A stretch of DNA of 64,000 nucleotides, taken from Thalassospira profundimaris. Its GTDB lineage: Bacteria > Pseudomonadota > Alphaproteobacteria > Rhodospirillales > Thalassospiraceae. Positions 27,053 to 37,600 of this stretch are shown piece after piece. The stretch is from the NCBI RefSeq assembly GCF_003326795.1, contig NZ_JPWI01000016.1, positions 1 through 64,000 on the forward strand, given 5' to 3'. The stretch's first letter is position 1. Each line of letters opens with the position of its first letter. Below the pieces are notes generated by a model. The model saw only the letters and a list, made by a program, of their open reading frames with translations. It had not been told where the DNA came from and did no database searches. The translations under genes and the position numbers were made by a program.

Positions 27053-27826
27053 ATGAGCAAAAACATACCCGCCCTACAGGTCGAAGGGATGATCAAAAGC
27101 TTTGGGGATCATGAAGTCCTTAAAGGCATTGACCTTACGGCGCATACCGGGGACGTGATTTCGATTATTGGTTCCTCTGGCTCGGGCAAAAGTACGTTCC
27201 TGCGGTGCATCAATCTGCTTGAAACCCCGAATGCGGGTAAAGTCCACGTCCACGGCGAACTTATTCGCATGAAGACGCTTAAGGACGGTTCGCAGGAAGC
27301 TGCAGACAAAAAACAACTCCAACGTATTCGCACCAAGCTTGCGATGGTGTTCCAGAGCTTCAACCTCTGGAGCCATCTGACCATTCTGGAAAATGTCATC
27401 GAAGCGCCTGTGCATGTTCTTGGTGTTCCCAAAAAGGAAGCCATCGAACGCGCCGATGCACTTCTGCACAAGGTCGGCATGTATGAACGTCGCGATTACT
27501 ATCCGGGTCATGTTTCCGGTGGTCAGCAACAGCGCGCCGCAATTGCACGCGCGCTTGCGATAGAGCCAGAAGTTCTTCTGTTTGATGAGCCGACTTCGGC
27601 ACTTGACCCGGAGCTTGTTGGTGAAGTGTTGAAGGTTATGACGGATTTGGCCGAAGAAGGCCGCACGATGCTGGTTGTGACCCATGAAATGGGCTTCGCA
27701 AAGGGGGTGTCCAGCCACGTTATGTATTTGCATCAGGGTCGGGTTGAAGAATACGGCAATCCGACGGATGTATTCGAGAACCCCAAATCGGAACGTATGA
27801 AGCAATTTCTTCAGCGCGATTTCTGA
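27053..27826 (+). CDS. Polar amino acid ABC transporter ATP-binding protein (HisP/ArgP type)
   Basis: A 257-residue ATPase of the polar amino acid uptake family. Walker [10 protein letters not shown] at 40-48, signature VSGGQQQR, Walker [15 protein letters not shown] and switch [10 protein letters not shown]. The insert [20 protein letters not shown] between Walker A and the Q-loop is typical of histidine and arginine/ornithine importers (HisP, AotP). First gene of a four-gene operon with binding protein and two permeases. Confidence 0.92.
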   Translation: MSKNIPALQVEGMIKSFGDHEVLKGIDLTAHTGDVISIIGSSGSGKSTFLRCINLLETPNAGKVHVHGELIRMKTLKDGSQEAADKKQLQRIRTKLAMVFQSFNLWSHLTILENVIEAPVHVLGVPKKEAIERADALLHKVGMYERRDYYPGHVSGGQQQRAAIARALAIEPEVLLFDEPTSALDPELVGEVLKVMTDLAEEGRTMLVVTHEMGFAKGVSSHVMYLHQGRVEEYGNPTDVFENPKSERMKQFLQRDF

Positions 27827-27915
27827 TCTGGGCAGGCCGTTTCCGACACAGGTTACGGTCGCGTGAATGGGTGCAAGAGGTTGTGCGCCATTCCAATTTA
27901 CAAGGGAGAATTTGA

Positions 27916-28713
27916 ATGAAAAACTGGATCAAGGTTGCTTCGGCTGCCGCTATTGGTATCGCACTGAGCGCATCAGCAGCAAATGCGGCGTGGGAAAAGG
28001 TTGTTGTCGCAACCGAGGGTGCCTATCCTCCGTTCAACATGGTTGACGAGAACGGCAAACTCATCGGTTTTGATGTAGACTTTGCCAACAAGCTTTGCGA
28101 AACCGCTAAAATTGAATGCGAAATCGTTGCTCAGGATTGGGACGGTATGATCCCGGGACTTCTGGCAAAGAAATATGATGCGATCATCGCACAGATGTCG
28201 ATCACCGAAGAGCGTAAGCGTTCTATCGACTTCACCAACTATTACAGCAACACCCCTGCTGTTTTCGTTGGTAAAGACACCATGAAAATTGAAGCTTACA
28301 AAGACGGCGAAGTCATGGAAGACGCGCTTGATGGTATGGTCATCGGCGTACAGCGTTCGACCACCCATGCAAACTTCCTTGAAGACAACTTCCCAAACAT
28401 TGAAATTCGTATGTACGGCACCCAGGACGAGGCACTTCTTGACCTGACCGCTGGCCGTGTTGACGCGACCCTCGCAGATTCAGGTACGCTTGATGATTGG
28501 CTGAAATCTGATGCAGCCAAAGGCTATGGCTTTGTTTCCAACCAGTTCGCTCCGAGCGAGTGGTTCGGTGATGGTGCTGGCATCGGCATCCGTCAGGAAG
28601 ACCAGGACCTCAAAGAGATCCTTAACAAGGCACTGGCTGAAATGCTTGCAAACGGCTCCTATGACGAGCTGAACAAAAAGTACTTCCCGGCGATCAACCT
28701 GCACCCGAATTGA
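27916..28713 (+). CDS. Polar amino acid ABC transporter substrate-binding protein (lysine/arginine/ornithine type)
   Basis: A 265-residue family 3 binding protein. The signal peptide ends at AANA/AWEK (about residue 25). The ligand site shows EGAYPPFNMVDENGKLIGFD, the DWDGMIPGL segment, QMSITEERKRSIDFT and VIGVQRSTTHANF, the phosphate-like loop that grips the amino-acid carboxylate. The pattern is that of ArgT/HisJ/AotJ proteins, suggesting a basic amino acid. AGGGAGAA precedes the ATG. A strong hairpin follows. Confidence 0.92.
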   Translation: MKNWIKVASAAAIGIALSASAANAAWEKVVVATEGAYPPFNMVDENGKLIGFDVDFANKLCETAKIECEIVAQDWDGMIPGLLAKKYDAIIAQMSITEERKRSIDFTNYYSNTPAVFVGKDTMKIEAYKDGEVMEDALDGMVIGVQRSTTHANFLEDNFPNIEIRMYGTQDEALLDLTAGRVDATLADSGTLDDWLKSDAAKGYGFVSNQFAPSEWFGDGAGIGIRQEDQDLKEILNKALAEMLANGSYDELNKKYFPAINLHPN

Positions 28714-28728
28714 TCTGCTGAAATTTCC

Positions 28729-28752
28729 GGGGCGGCATTGATCTGCCGCCCC
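28729..28752 (+). promoter_or_regulatory. Intercistronic hairpin after the amino-acid-binding-protein gene
   Basis: A perfect 9-bp stem (GGGGCGGCA and complement) with a 6-base loop, 15 bases after the stop; a short T-containing stretch follows but no long U-run. It separates the binding-protein cistron from the permeases. Confidence 0.75.
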
Positions 28753-28825
28753 GCCCTTATTGTTGTTTCGCGTTTCATATCAGCGGATTGAAACGTATTC
28801 AGCATCAAGGAAAGCTGGAGAAACC

Positions 28826-29518
28826 ATGCTCGATTTATACGGCCGCGGATGGCAAATGCTTGAAGGGGGACTGGTTACAGTTCAGCTTTGCCTTACCGTT
28901 CTGCCTTTCATGATTATTATCGGTTTGCTGGGCGCATCGGCGAAACTGTCGCCATATCGTTCGCTTCGTATTATCGGGGAAAGCTACACCGTCCTTATTC
29001 GCGGTATCCCTGAACTTCTTGTTATTTTATTGATCTATTTCGGCGGCACGATCGCCGTTCAGAATATCGCCGAGATGATTTCCGGCGAAGAGACCCGTGT
29101 TGACATCCCTGCTTTCTGGTCTGGTGTGGCTGCACTGGCACTGGTTCAGGGCGCGTTTGCTTCAGAAGTCTTCCGCGCAGCCATGCAATCCATTCCGATC
29201 GGCCAGATCGAGGCTGCAACAGCATGCGGCATGACGCCTTCGCAAATTTTCATTCGCATTAAATTGCCGCAACTTTGGCGCTTTGCTTTGCCGGGGCTTA
29301 ACAACCTGTTTCAGGTCCTGATCAAGGATACCGCACTTATTTCAGTCGTCGGTGTTGAAGAGATCATGCGCAAGGCTGCGATTGGCGCAGGGACAGACAA
29401 GGCACCCTTTACCTTCTACCTTGTGGCGATGCTGATGTTTCTTTCATTTACAACAGTTTCGCTTATTGCCTTCAACTATCTTGAAAAGCGGGCTGCCCGC
29501 GGTATTGCGAGGGCATAG
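28826..29518 (+). CDS. Polar amino acid ABC transporter permease (HisQ type)
   Basis: A 230-residue permease with about five helices; the EAA loop is QIEAATACGMTPSQIF. ATG 28826 with GGAG is chosen over an upstream in-frame start, since homology starts at LYGRGWQMLEGGLVTVQL, the typical HisQ opening. It forms a heterodimer with the next gene, three bases downstream. Confidence 0.91.
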   Translation: MLDLYGRGWQMLEGGLVTVQLCLTVLPFMIIIGLLGASAKLSPYRSLRIIGESYTVLIRGIPELLVILLIYFGGTIAVQNIAEMISGEETRVDIPAFWSGVAALALVQGAFASEVFRAAMQSIPIGQIEAATACGMTPSQIFIRIKLPQLWRFALPGLNNLFQVLIKDTALISVVGVEEIMRKAAIGAGTDKAPFTFYLVAMLMFLSFTTVSLIAFNYLEKRAARGIARA

Positions 29519-29521
29519 AAG

Positions 29522-30265
29522 ATGTTTGAAGATCTGATATATGTTCTTGGCAAATACGATACCTGGCTTTGGCGCGGTTTTCTGCTGACGATTGAGCTTC
29601 TGGTTATTTCAGTAACATTCGGAACGCTTTTGGCTATCCCGCTTGCCGTTGCACGTGTTTCCAAGAAACTCTGGATTCAGGCCGTACCATTTGCCTTTAT
29701 TTATGTGTTTCGCGGCACCCCCCTGATCGGGCAGCTGTTCATGATGTATTACGGGGTCGGGCAGCTGATCTCGAACATCGACGGCATTCAGGATCACTGG
29801 AGCTGGGCCTATCTTCGCAACCCCTATTGGTATTGCCTACTGACATTTGTCCTCAATACGTCGGCCTATGTTGCAGAAATCATGCGCGGTGGTATCCAGA
29901 ATGTCCCAAGTGGCGAACTTGAAGCCGCCCGTGCCTGCGGCATGACGCCATGGACCACCTATAGCCGGATCATTTTCCCGCGCATGTGGCAGATGATTTG
30001 GCCTGCCTATACCAACGATGTGATTTTCACGCTGAAGGCAACGTCGCTGGCTTCTACGGTGACGATGATGGAACTTACCGGTGCCGCGCGTAAAATCGTG
30101 GCCCGTACTGCCCTTCCCTATGAAGCGTTCATCTCAGCCGGTGTGATCTATTTGATCATCGTCTATACGCTGACCTTCGGGTTCAAGGGGATCGAGCGAT
30201 ATCTGCGCCGCAACGAACGTCGCAAGGATAAACAGCCAGGCACCGCAAAAGCTGCATCCGCCTGA
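29522..30265 (+). CDS. Polar amino acid ABC transporter permease (HisM type)
   Basis: A 247-residue permease. Helices begin around residue 18 (FLLTIELLVISVTFGTLL); FRGTPLIGQLFMMYYG is the conserved family segment and ELEAARACGMTPWTTY is the EAA loop. It is three bases after its partner. A basic C-terminal tail (RRNERRKDKQPG) is cytoplasmic. A long structured stretch separates it from the M14 deacylase gene. Confidence 0.92.
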   Translation: MFEDLIYVLGKYDTWLWRGFLLTIELLVISVTFGTLLAIPLAVARVSKKLWIQAVPFAFIYVFRGTPLIGQLFMMYYGVGQLISNIDGIQDHWSWAYLRNPYWYCLLTFVLNTSAYVAEIMRGGIQNVPSGELEAARACGMTPWTTYSRIIFPRMWQMIWPAYTNDVIFTLKATSLASTVTMMELTGAARKIVARTALPYEAFISAGVIYLIIVYTLTFGFKGIERYLRRNERRKDKQPGTAKAASA

Positions 30266-30279
30266 TAACCAGAAACACG

Positions 30280-30349
30280 AACAGCCCGGTGGTCAAAGAA
30301 AGGTTATTTCCATCTGTTTAATGGGAAACCTGGAGATCACCGGGCTGTT
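30280..30349 (+). terminator. Large stem structure between hisM-type permease and deacylase genes
   Basis: Perfect 12-bp outer arms AACAGCCCGGTG and complement at 30280-30291 and 30338-30349 enclose an inner partial stem (AGGTT/AACCT and CCAT/ATGG). The end runs into CTGTTTTGCC, a short U-run. It may be a leaky terminator between the transporter and the downstream gene. Confidence 0.6.
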
Positions 30350-30381
30350 TTGCCCCACGCCACCACATTCAGGAAATCAGA

Positions 30382-31521
30382 ATGCAAGAAGAACGCATTG
30401 AGCTCGTGCGCCCGCAGATGGGAACTTCCCGTGCCCTTACCGTGCGCCGCTATGGCAAAGCCGGACAAGGCCCCAAAGCCTATTTTCAGGCCGCCCTTCA
30501 CGCAGATGAGTTGCCCGGTGTCATTACCCTGCATCATCTTGAAACCCTTCTGAAAGAGGCCGACGCCAAAGGCGAAATCACTGGCGAGATCGTTGTTGTT
30601 CCCTTTGCCAATCCAATCGGGTTTACCCAGTACGTAGATATGAAACCGCTTGGCCGGTTCGAGCTGCGCAGCGGTCAGAATTTTAATCGTCATTATCCCG
30701 ACCTTAGCGCTGCACTGATTGATGCCGTTGATGGCAAGCTTGGTCAGGATGCCGATGAAAACGTCAAACTGATCCGTGCAGAGCTGCGCAAACTGATTAC
30801 CCAGCACCGCAAGGATGTCAGTCCTTTGACTGATTTGCAGGATCTTCGTCTTACGCTGGCCGAACTTGCCATTGATGCGGATTATGTGATGGATCTGCAT
30901 TGTGACTGGGAAGCGCCGATGCATCTCTATATCAGCGATCATAACTGGCCAGATGCAGCTGATCTTTCAGCTCAGATCGGGTCTGAATGTTCACTGATTG
31001 CCGAGATCAGCGGTGACAACCCGTTTGACGAAGCATTTAGCCGTCCGTGGGTCGAACTACGCCGGGCCTATGGTAACAAGTTCCCGATCCCGATGGCGAC
31101 TTTGGCGACAACGATCGAACTCCGCGGTGATCGCGATGTGTATGACGAATTTGCCATCCCGGATGCGGAAAATCTGTTCAAGTTCCTGCAGCGCCGTGGT
31201 CTGATTGCCGGCGATCCCGGTCCCCTGCCCGAGGCCAAATGTGATGCGACACCGCTTTCGGGTGTCGATCGCGTTTCAGCAGCACATGGCGGTATGGTCG
31301 TGTTTGGTGTCGAAGCCGGGGCAAAGGTCAAGGCTGGTCAGGAGCTTGGCTATATTCTGGACTGCGAAACGGGGAATAAAACACCGTTCTCAAGCAAAAC
31401 CGACGGTGTTTTGTATTCCCGTCTGGGTATTCGTCTGGTCGTGCCGGGTGGTTATCTGTGTTCGGTAGCTGGTGACAAGCCGCTTCCGGGCCGAGAAGGC
31501 CAGCTTTTGCTGTCAAAATAA
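30382..31521 (+). CDS. Succinylglutamate desuccinylase/aspartoacylase family protein (M14-type)
   Basis: A 379-residue zinc deacylase. The HxxE zinc motif is H40-E43 in ALHADELPG; NFNRHYPD holds the substrate-binding Asn-Arg pair; the third zinc ligand is H173 in VMDLHCDW. A barrel-sandwich-like C-terminal part (VFGVEAGAKVKAGQELGYILD) is common in the wider AstE/AspA group. These enzymes cleave N-acyl groups from amino acids. It follows the basic-amino-acid importer by 116 bases, so an N-acylated amino acid is a possible substrate, but no ast operon is present. Confidence 0.86.
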   Translation: MQEERIELVRPQMGTSRALTVRRYGKAGQGPKAYFQAALHADELPGVITLHHLETLLKEADAKGEITGEIVVVPFANPIGFTQYVDMKPLGRFELRSGQNFNRHYPDLSAALIDAVDGKLGQDADENVKLIRAELRKLITQHRKDVSPLTDLQDLRLTLAELAIDADYVMDLHCDWEAPMHLYISDHNWPDAADLSAQIGSECSLIAEISGDNPFDEAFSRPWVELRRAYGNKFPIPMATLATTIELRGDRDVYDEFAIPDAENLFKFLQRRGLIAGDPGPLPEAKCDATPLSGVDRVSAAHGGMVVFGVEAGAKVKAGQELGYILDCETGNKTPFSSKTDGVLYSRLGIRLVVPGGYLCSVAGDKPLPGREGQLLLSK

Positions 31522-31756
31522 GAGGCGGCGGACCAGATCAGGGCCGTTTCCATCGTTCTGATTGAAACTGTGTTTCGGGACGGATTGATTGATTGTCAAG
31601 ACAAGGTTGAGTACCTTCTTGGCGATTGATTGATCCGTCTTTATCTTTATGCCGGACCAGTTTGCTGATCCGGTTATTGCCATCATTTGATGTCAGTTTA
31701 AATACTGGTGACGCTTGACAGAATAACCGCGCCCGGCGCGTTGCAAGGATGTTTTG

Positions 31757-32590
31757 ATGTTCGACCCGAAAACTGTTTCTGACGTAATTGCCGCTGCCCG
31801 CAAAAAGGCAGTCGCGGACGCTGATACTGCACGTCGTGCCATTTCCGTTCTCGACCTTACCAGTCTGAATGATGATGATACGACCGAGGTCATCGAGGCA
31901 CTGTGCAAGCGCGCCCAGACACCTGAGGGCAATACAGCCGCCGTTTGTGTTTATGCGCCGTTTATCGAAACGTCCTGGCGGGCACTTGGAAAATCAGGTG
32001 TTAAAACGGCAACAGTCGTCAATTTCCCTGCCGGTGGTACCAATGCACAGCGCATCGGCGATGAAACGGCTGATTGTGTCTCCAAGGGGGCTGACGAAGT
32101 CGATCTGGTTTTCCCCTATAAGGCATTCCTTGATGGTGATAGCGTCATTGCCGCAGATGTGGTTGATGCAACCCGAATGGCATGTGGTCCGATGACCACC
32201 ATGAAGGTTATTCTTGAAAGTGGCGAGTTCGAGGACCTGAACAAGGTTTATGAAGCAGCCCGTCTTGCCATCAGGCACGGCGCAAACTTTGTTAAAACCT
32301 CGACAGGGAAAGTACCAGTCGGTGCTACGCCCGAGGCCGCAGTTGCCATGTTGACCGCAATTCGTGATGCCAGGGAAGAAGACGGTCTTGATGCTGGTTT
32401 CAAGGCGTCAGGTGGGGTTAAAACCACCGATGATGCCGCCCTTTATATCGCCATTGCCGATCACATCATGGGAGATGGCTGGGCAAAACCCGATACATTC
32501 CGGTTCGGCGCCAGCGGTGTATTGACCGCCCTGCTTGAGACATGTGGCTCAAAACCCTCTGATGCGCCTGCTGCAACGGGAAACTATTGA
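31757..32590 (+). CDS. deoC: Deoxyribose-phosphate aldolase
   Basis: A 277-residue class I aldolase that splits 2-deoxyribose-5-phosphate into glyceraldehyde-3-phosphate and acetaldehyde. The Schiff-base lysine is K180 (NFVKTSTGK), the proton-relay lysine K216 (GFKASGGVKT) and the catalytic aspartate D116 (EVDLVFPY), matching K167, K201 and D102 of E. coli DeoC. ATG 31757 has AAGGA eight bases upstream. It leads a deoC-deoB pair for nucleoside sugar use. Confidence 0.95.
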   Translation: MFDPKTVSDVIAAARKKAVADADTARRAISVLDLTSLNDDDTTEVIEALCKRAQTPEGNTAAVCVYAPFIETSWRALGKSGVKTATVVNFPAGGTNAQRIGDETADCVSKGADEVDLVFPYKAFLDGDSVIAADVVDATRMACGPMTTMKVILESGEFEDLNKVYEAARLAIRHGANFVKTSTGKVPVGATPEAAVAMLTAIRDAREEDGLDAGFKASGGVKTTDDAALYIAIADHIMGDGWAKPDTFRFGASGVLTALLETCGSKPSDAPAATGNY

Positions 32591-32666
32591 GAACTGGCAA
32601 CTACGGAAACAAGTGACTATTTGCGAGACAATGGTCTTGTATGATTTGCGTTGAAGGAAGATATCA

Positions 32667-33890
32667 ATGGCACGTGCCATCATTATCGTTGCAGACAGCT
32701 TTGGAATTGGTTCCGCGCCGGATGCGTCGAAATTCGGTGATCAGGGATCGGATACTCTTGGTCATATTGCCGAACATTGCGCCAAGGGGCTGGCTAATAA
32801 TGATCAGCGTAGCGGGCCGCTCAATATTCCCAATATGGTTGCGCTTGGCCTTGGTGAAGCGGCCAAGGACGCTACCGGTCGTGTACCGCCCGGACTTGAT
32901 CATGGCGGTGCGATGATTGGTGCCTTTGGCCATGCCAAGGAACTTTCGCGCGGGAAGGATACGCCAAGCGGGCATTGGGAAATCGCCGGTGTGCCGGTTG
33001 ATTTCGATTGGGGTTATTTCCCGATGACGGTGCCGACCTTTCCACAAGAACTGACCGATGCTCTGATCCAGCAGGCCAATCTTCCGGGAATTCTTGGCAA
33101 CTGTCATGCATCCGGTACAACAATCATTGCCGAACTTGGCGAAGAACATATCAAAACCGGCAAGCCGATTTGTTATACCTCCGCCGACAGCGTGTTTCAG
33201 ATTGCCGCACATGAAGAACATTTCGGGCTCGACCGCCTGTATGAAATGTGTGAAATCGCCTTCAAACTTGTAGAGCCCTACAATATCGGCCGTGTGATTG
33301 CCCGTCCGTTCGTTGGCGAAAGTCCGGAAACTTTCAAACGGACGTCGAACCGTCGTGATCTTGCCGTCCCGCCGCCCAAGCCCACCTTGCTTGACCAGTT
33401 CAGTGCAGCCGGTGGCAATGTGGTTTCGGTTGGCAAGATTGCTGATATCTATGCCCATCGGGGCATTGCCAAAAAGGTCAAGGCGTCCGGAAATATGGCG
33501 CTTTTTGATGCGATGATGGGTGAAATCAGCGAAGCCCCCGATAACAGCATCGTGTTCACCAACCTGGTAGACTTCGACATGGAATTCGGTCACCGTCGGG
33601 ATGTGTCGGGTTATGCCAACGCGCTTGAAGAGTTCGATAAACGTATTCCGGAATTGCGTGCGGTTTTGAAACCCGGTGATCTGGTGATTATTACCGCCGA
33701 TCATGGCTGTGACCCGACATGGCGCGGCAATGACCATACGCGTGAATTTGTGCCTATCCTTGCTTTTGGACCGGCCATTGCCCCGGGACCGTTCGGAATG
33801 CGCGAAACCTTTGCCGATATAGGTCAAACCGTTGCCGATCACCTTGGCATCGCACCACTTCCGGTCGGCACTTCATTTTTGAATGGATGA
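32667..33890 (+). CDS. deoB: Phosphopentomutase
   Basis: A 407-residue alkaline-phosphatase-superfamily mutase converting (deoxy)ribose-1-phosphate to the 5-phosphate. Metal ligand D10 is in VADSFGIGS; the phosphorylated threonine is T99 in [10 protein letters not shown]; the second metal cluster is [10 protein letters not shown] with NDHTREFVP. It feeds DeoC, coded 76 bases upstream. No nucleoside phosphorylase gene is in the window. Its end overlaps the next gene by eight bases. Confidence 0.95.
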   Translation: MARAIIIVADSFGIGSAPDASKFGDQGSDTLGHIAEHCAKGLANNDQRSGPLNIPNMVALGLGEAAKDATGRVPPGLDHGGAMIGAFGHAKELSRGKDTPSGHWEIAGVPVDFDWGYFPMTVPTFPQELTDALIQQANLPGILGNCHASGTTIIAELGEEHIKTGKPICYTSADSVFQIAAHEEHFGLDRLYEMCEIAFKLVEPYNIGRVIARPFVGESPETFKRTSNRRDLAVPPPKPTLLDQFSAAGGNVVSVGKIADIYAHRGIAKKVKASGNMALFDAMMGEISEAPDNSIVFTNLVDFDMEFGHRRDVSGYANALEEFDKRIPELRAVLKPGDLVIITADHGCDPTWRGNDHTREFVPILAFGPAIAPGPFGMRETFADIGQTVADHLGIAPLPVGTSFLNG

Positions 33891-34581
33891 TCTTATGAAC
33901 TGGCAGGCCGGACAAATTGAACCATCAATGTCGCCGATCAGGATCGAGGCGATCGTCGACACCATTTGTCCGTGGTGCTATATCGGCAAAAAACGTCTTG
34001 AAAAAGCATTGGCGCGGGAAAAGCTTGATAACCTGATCATCAATTGGCGTCCTTTCCTGCTCAACCCGGACATGCCAAGTGGTGGCATTGACCGGAAGCT
34101 TTATCTGTCAGCAAAGTTCGGTGGTTCGGAAAGTGCTGCACGGGTCTATAAGGCAATCGAAGATGCCGGTGCGGCGGTCGGAATTGATTTCAAATTTGAT
34201 CAAATCAGGGTTACGCCGGATTCTACAGACTCACATCGTCTGATCTACAAGGTTTGCGCTGAACGGCCCGCTGTCGGCAATGCATTGGTCGAAGATCTGT
34301 TTGTTGCCTATTTCCTGAAAGGTCAGGATATCGGCGATATTGATCTGCTTGCCGAAATTGCGGTGAAGCACGGCGAAGATCGCACTGAAATCCTTGAGTA
34401 TCTTGTTGGTGATATGGATCGCGAGTTTGTCGGTCAGGAAAACCGTGTGGCCCATCAGATGGGCGTAACCGGTGTGCCGTGCTTCCTTTTTAACGGTCGT
34501 CATGCGCTGTCTGGTGCACAGGAACCCGACATCTTGCAACGGATGATCCGGTTGGCCCGACAGGAAGAAATACCGGTCTAA
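33883..34581 (+). CDS. DsbA-family oxidoreductase, FrnE type
   Basis: A 232-residue cytoplasmic thioredoxin-fold protein without a signal peptide. The CPWC redox motif is at 29-32 ([15 protein letters not shown]), and the cis-proline loop is [11 protein letters not shown]. The family includes FrnE and 2-hydroxychromene-2-carboxylate isomerases; CPWC points to FrnE-like disulfide activity. The start is uncertain: ATG 33883 overlaps deoB; in-frame ATGs at 33895 and 33928 are also possible and none has a clear ribosome site. Coupling to deoB gives no obvious functional link. Confidence 0.88.
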   Translation: MDDLMNWQAGQIEPSMSPIRIEAIVDTICPWCYIGKKRLEKALAREKLDNLIINWRPFLLNPDMPSGGIDRKLYLSAKFGGSESAARVYKAIEDAGAAVGIDFKFDQIRVTPDSTDSHRLIYKVCAERPAVGNALVEDLFVAYFLKGQDIGDIDLLAEIAVKHGEDRTEILEYLVGDMDREFVGQENRVAHQMGVTGVPCFLFNGRHALSGAQEPDILQRMIRLARQEEIPV

Positions 34582-34603
34582 GACAATCATGAACATTATT
34601 AAA

Positions 34604-34637
34604 AAAAGGCGGGATAACATCACGTTACCCGCCTTTT
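34604..34637. terminator. Bidirectional rho-independent terminator
   Basis: AAAAGGCGGG and CCCGCCTTTT form the outer stem, extended inward by TAAC/GTTA with one bulge. It lies between the convergent stops of the FrnE-like gene and mfd. Confidence 0.87.
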
Positions 34638-34639
34638 CT

Positions 34640-37600
34640 TTATGTTGATACTGCGATGTCGGACAATCGCTTCATCAGACGTTTCAAGCCTTCAAGGCGA
34701 TCCGTTGGTCCATCCCAACCCGCTGCATAAACAATCTTGTGATCCGGTCGAAGCCGTGCCTGTCCGACCTGTTGCTGAATGAAGCCGATCAGGCCTGCCG
34801 GGTTCGGGAACTCGTTATTTCGCAACGTGATCAGCGCACCTTTTGGCCCTGCATCGAGCTTCTCGATATTGGCGACACGGCACCATTGTTTGATCGTCAC
34901 AACATCCAGAAGGTTTTCAACTTCCTTGGGCAGTTTGCCAAACCGGTCAATCATCTCGGCGGCGAACTGATCTACCTCTTCGCGTGATCTCAGTTCCGAA
35001 ATACGGCGATAAAGTCCCAGTCGGACACCCAGATCCGGAACATAACGGTCCGGTATCAGGACGGGCATGCCGATATTGATCTGGGGGACAAAGCTTGCTT
35101 CTTCGGATGCATCAATTTCGCCTTTGGCCTCGGCCACAGCTTCTTCGATCATCTGCTGATAAAGCTCGATCCCCACTTCCTTGATATGCCCTGATTGTTC
35201 TTCGCCAAGCAGGTTCCCTGCCCCGCGAATATCAAGATCGTGGCTGGCAAGGTTGAAGCCAGCGCCGAGGCTATCAAGCGTCTGCATCACTTCAAGGCGC
35301 TTCAACGCCGTTGCTGTAAGCTTTTTCCCGTTCGGAAGTGTCAGATAGGCATATGCGCGCTGCTTTGAACGTCCAATGCGCCCGCGTAACTGATAAAGCT
35401 GCGCCAGACCAAACATGTCCGCCCGGTGAATGATCATGGTGTTGGCGTTCGGAACATCAATCCCGGATTCAATAATGTTCGTTGCAAGCAACAGATCAAA
35501 CTTGCGATCAGTAAAGTCAGTCATGACCTGTTCGAGATCGCGCGCACCCATCTGGCCATGTGCAACGTCAAACTTGATCTCCGGTACAAGGTTTTCAAGT
35601 TCCTTGGCGACCCGGCCAAGCTCATTTACACGCGGGCAGACATAGAAAATCTGCCCTCCGCGATGGCGTTCACGCAAAATGGCTTCGCGGACCACAACCG
35701 GATCGTATGGCGTGATATAGGTCCGCACCGCCAGACGATCGACAGGCGGGGTCGCAATAATCGACAGCTCCTTGACCCCGGTAAGCGCCAGTTGCAGCGT
35801 TCTGGGGATCGGGGTTGCGGTCAGGGTCAGAACGTGAACATCGGACTTCAGTTCTTTCAGGCGTTCCTTATGCTTGACGCCGAAATGCTGTTCTTCGTCG
35901 ATGATAAGAAGTCCCAGATCCTTGAAATGCACACCATTGCCCAAAAGGGCATGCGTGCCACAGACAATATCGACATGGCCGCTTTCAAGGTTTTCCTTGA
36001 CCAGTTTGGCATTCTTGCCGGTCACCAGACGTGAAAGTTGCTCTACCCGCACCGGAAGCCCGTCAAAGCGCTGCTTGAAGTTCAGATAATGCTGACGACA
36101 CAGCAAGGTCGTCGGGGCAACAATTGCCACCTGTTTACCGGACATGACAGCGGCAAAGGCCGCCCGCATTGCGACCTCGGTCTTTCCAAAGCCGACATCC
36201 CCACAGACAAGTCGATCCATCGGTTTGCCCGCGGCAAGATCATCAAGGGTATCACGGATGGCGCGCGCCTGGTCTTCTGTCTCGGCAAACGGGAAACTTG
36301 CACAAAACTCGTCATAGCTGCCTTCGGGCGCTTGCAATTGTGCCCCTTTGCGCAGATGGCGTTCGGCGGCGACCTTGATCAGCTTGCCTGCCATGTCACG
36401 GATACGTTCACGTAGCTTGGCCTTGCGGGCCTGCCAGGCAACACCGCCGAGCTTATCAAGGATAGAAATCCCCTCGTCCGAGCCATATCGTGACAGGACC
36501 TCGATATTCTCGACCGGGACAAACAGCTTGTCGCCGCCATCATATTCAAGCTCAAGACAATCATGCGGCGCACCGCCAGCCGTCACTGTTTTCAGGCCAA
36601 GATACCGTCCGATACCGTGTTCAAGGTGAACGACAAGATCGCCTTCGGAAATTTCGGATGCTTCGCGCAGGAAGTTATCGGCCTTGCGGCGGCGTCCGCC
36701 CGGGCGGCTCATGCGGTCGCCAAGGATATCCTGTTCTGTAACAAACCAAAGACCCTGACGACGGAAACCGCGTTCGATATCAAGGATAACAACCGCGACA
36801 TGCTCATGGGTCAGGTCATCAGTGATATCTTCCCAGCACTCACAATTAACGACCTTGCCTACGCCATGTTCGCGCAAAAGCGAAACCATACGATCGCGTG
36901 AACCGTCGGAATATGCTGCGATGACAACCTGATTTTCCTTGCCACGCTGGGCCGTGATAAAATCACGCAACTCGTCATAAAGGTTGGTATCTGCGCGCGC
37001 CCGGACATCCCCGAAATCGCGCCCTGCCCGCGCACCCAGATCGAAAATGCCACGTTCGGGATTTTCATCATCGTAATATGGCGAATATTCCAGAACCACG
37101 CGATCGGCGAGCATGCGGTCAAATTCCGCCTGATCCAGATACAGCCGTTCGGTTGGCACCGGTTTATAGACATTATCGCCCGAAAGGCCGCCGCCCTTGA
37201 TGTTCAGTCGCGCCTGATAGTAATCGTCAATCATCTCCAGACGATTTTCGATCACTTCCGCATACTGATAATCAAGGGTTACGATCACATCAGGCAAATA
37301 GGCAAAGATCGTATCCAGACCGTCATGGAACAATGGCAACCAATGTTCCATACCACCGTATTTCAGGCCGTTTGAAATCGATTCATAAAGGGGATCTGTT
37401 TGCGACACAGCCCCGAACAGTTCGCGATATCCGCTTCGGAAACGTGAAATGCTGTCCGGATCCAGAAACACTTCGCCAACCGGCAGCAGTGCAATTTCCT
37501 TGACCTTGCCAATCGTTCGCTGGCTTTCAACATCAAAGCGCCGAATGCTTTCAATCTCGTCACCAAAGAAATCAAGGCGTACCGGGTCTTTCATTCCCGG

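Noticed and set aside
31610-31635. Short TTGTC-AA-GACAA repeat before deoC as an operator.
   Set aside because: Five-base arms are easily found by chance and do not overlap a visible promoter.
32664-33842. A 392-codon open frame antisense to deoB.
   Set aside because: deoB is certain; the antisense frame has no family motif and arises from codon bias.
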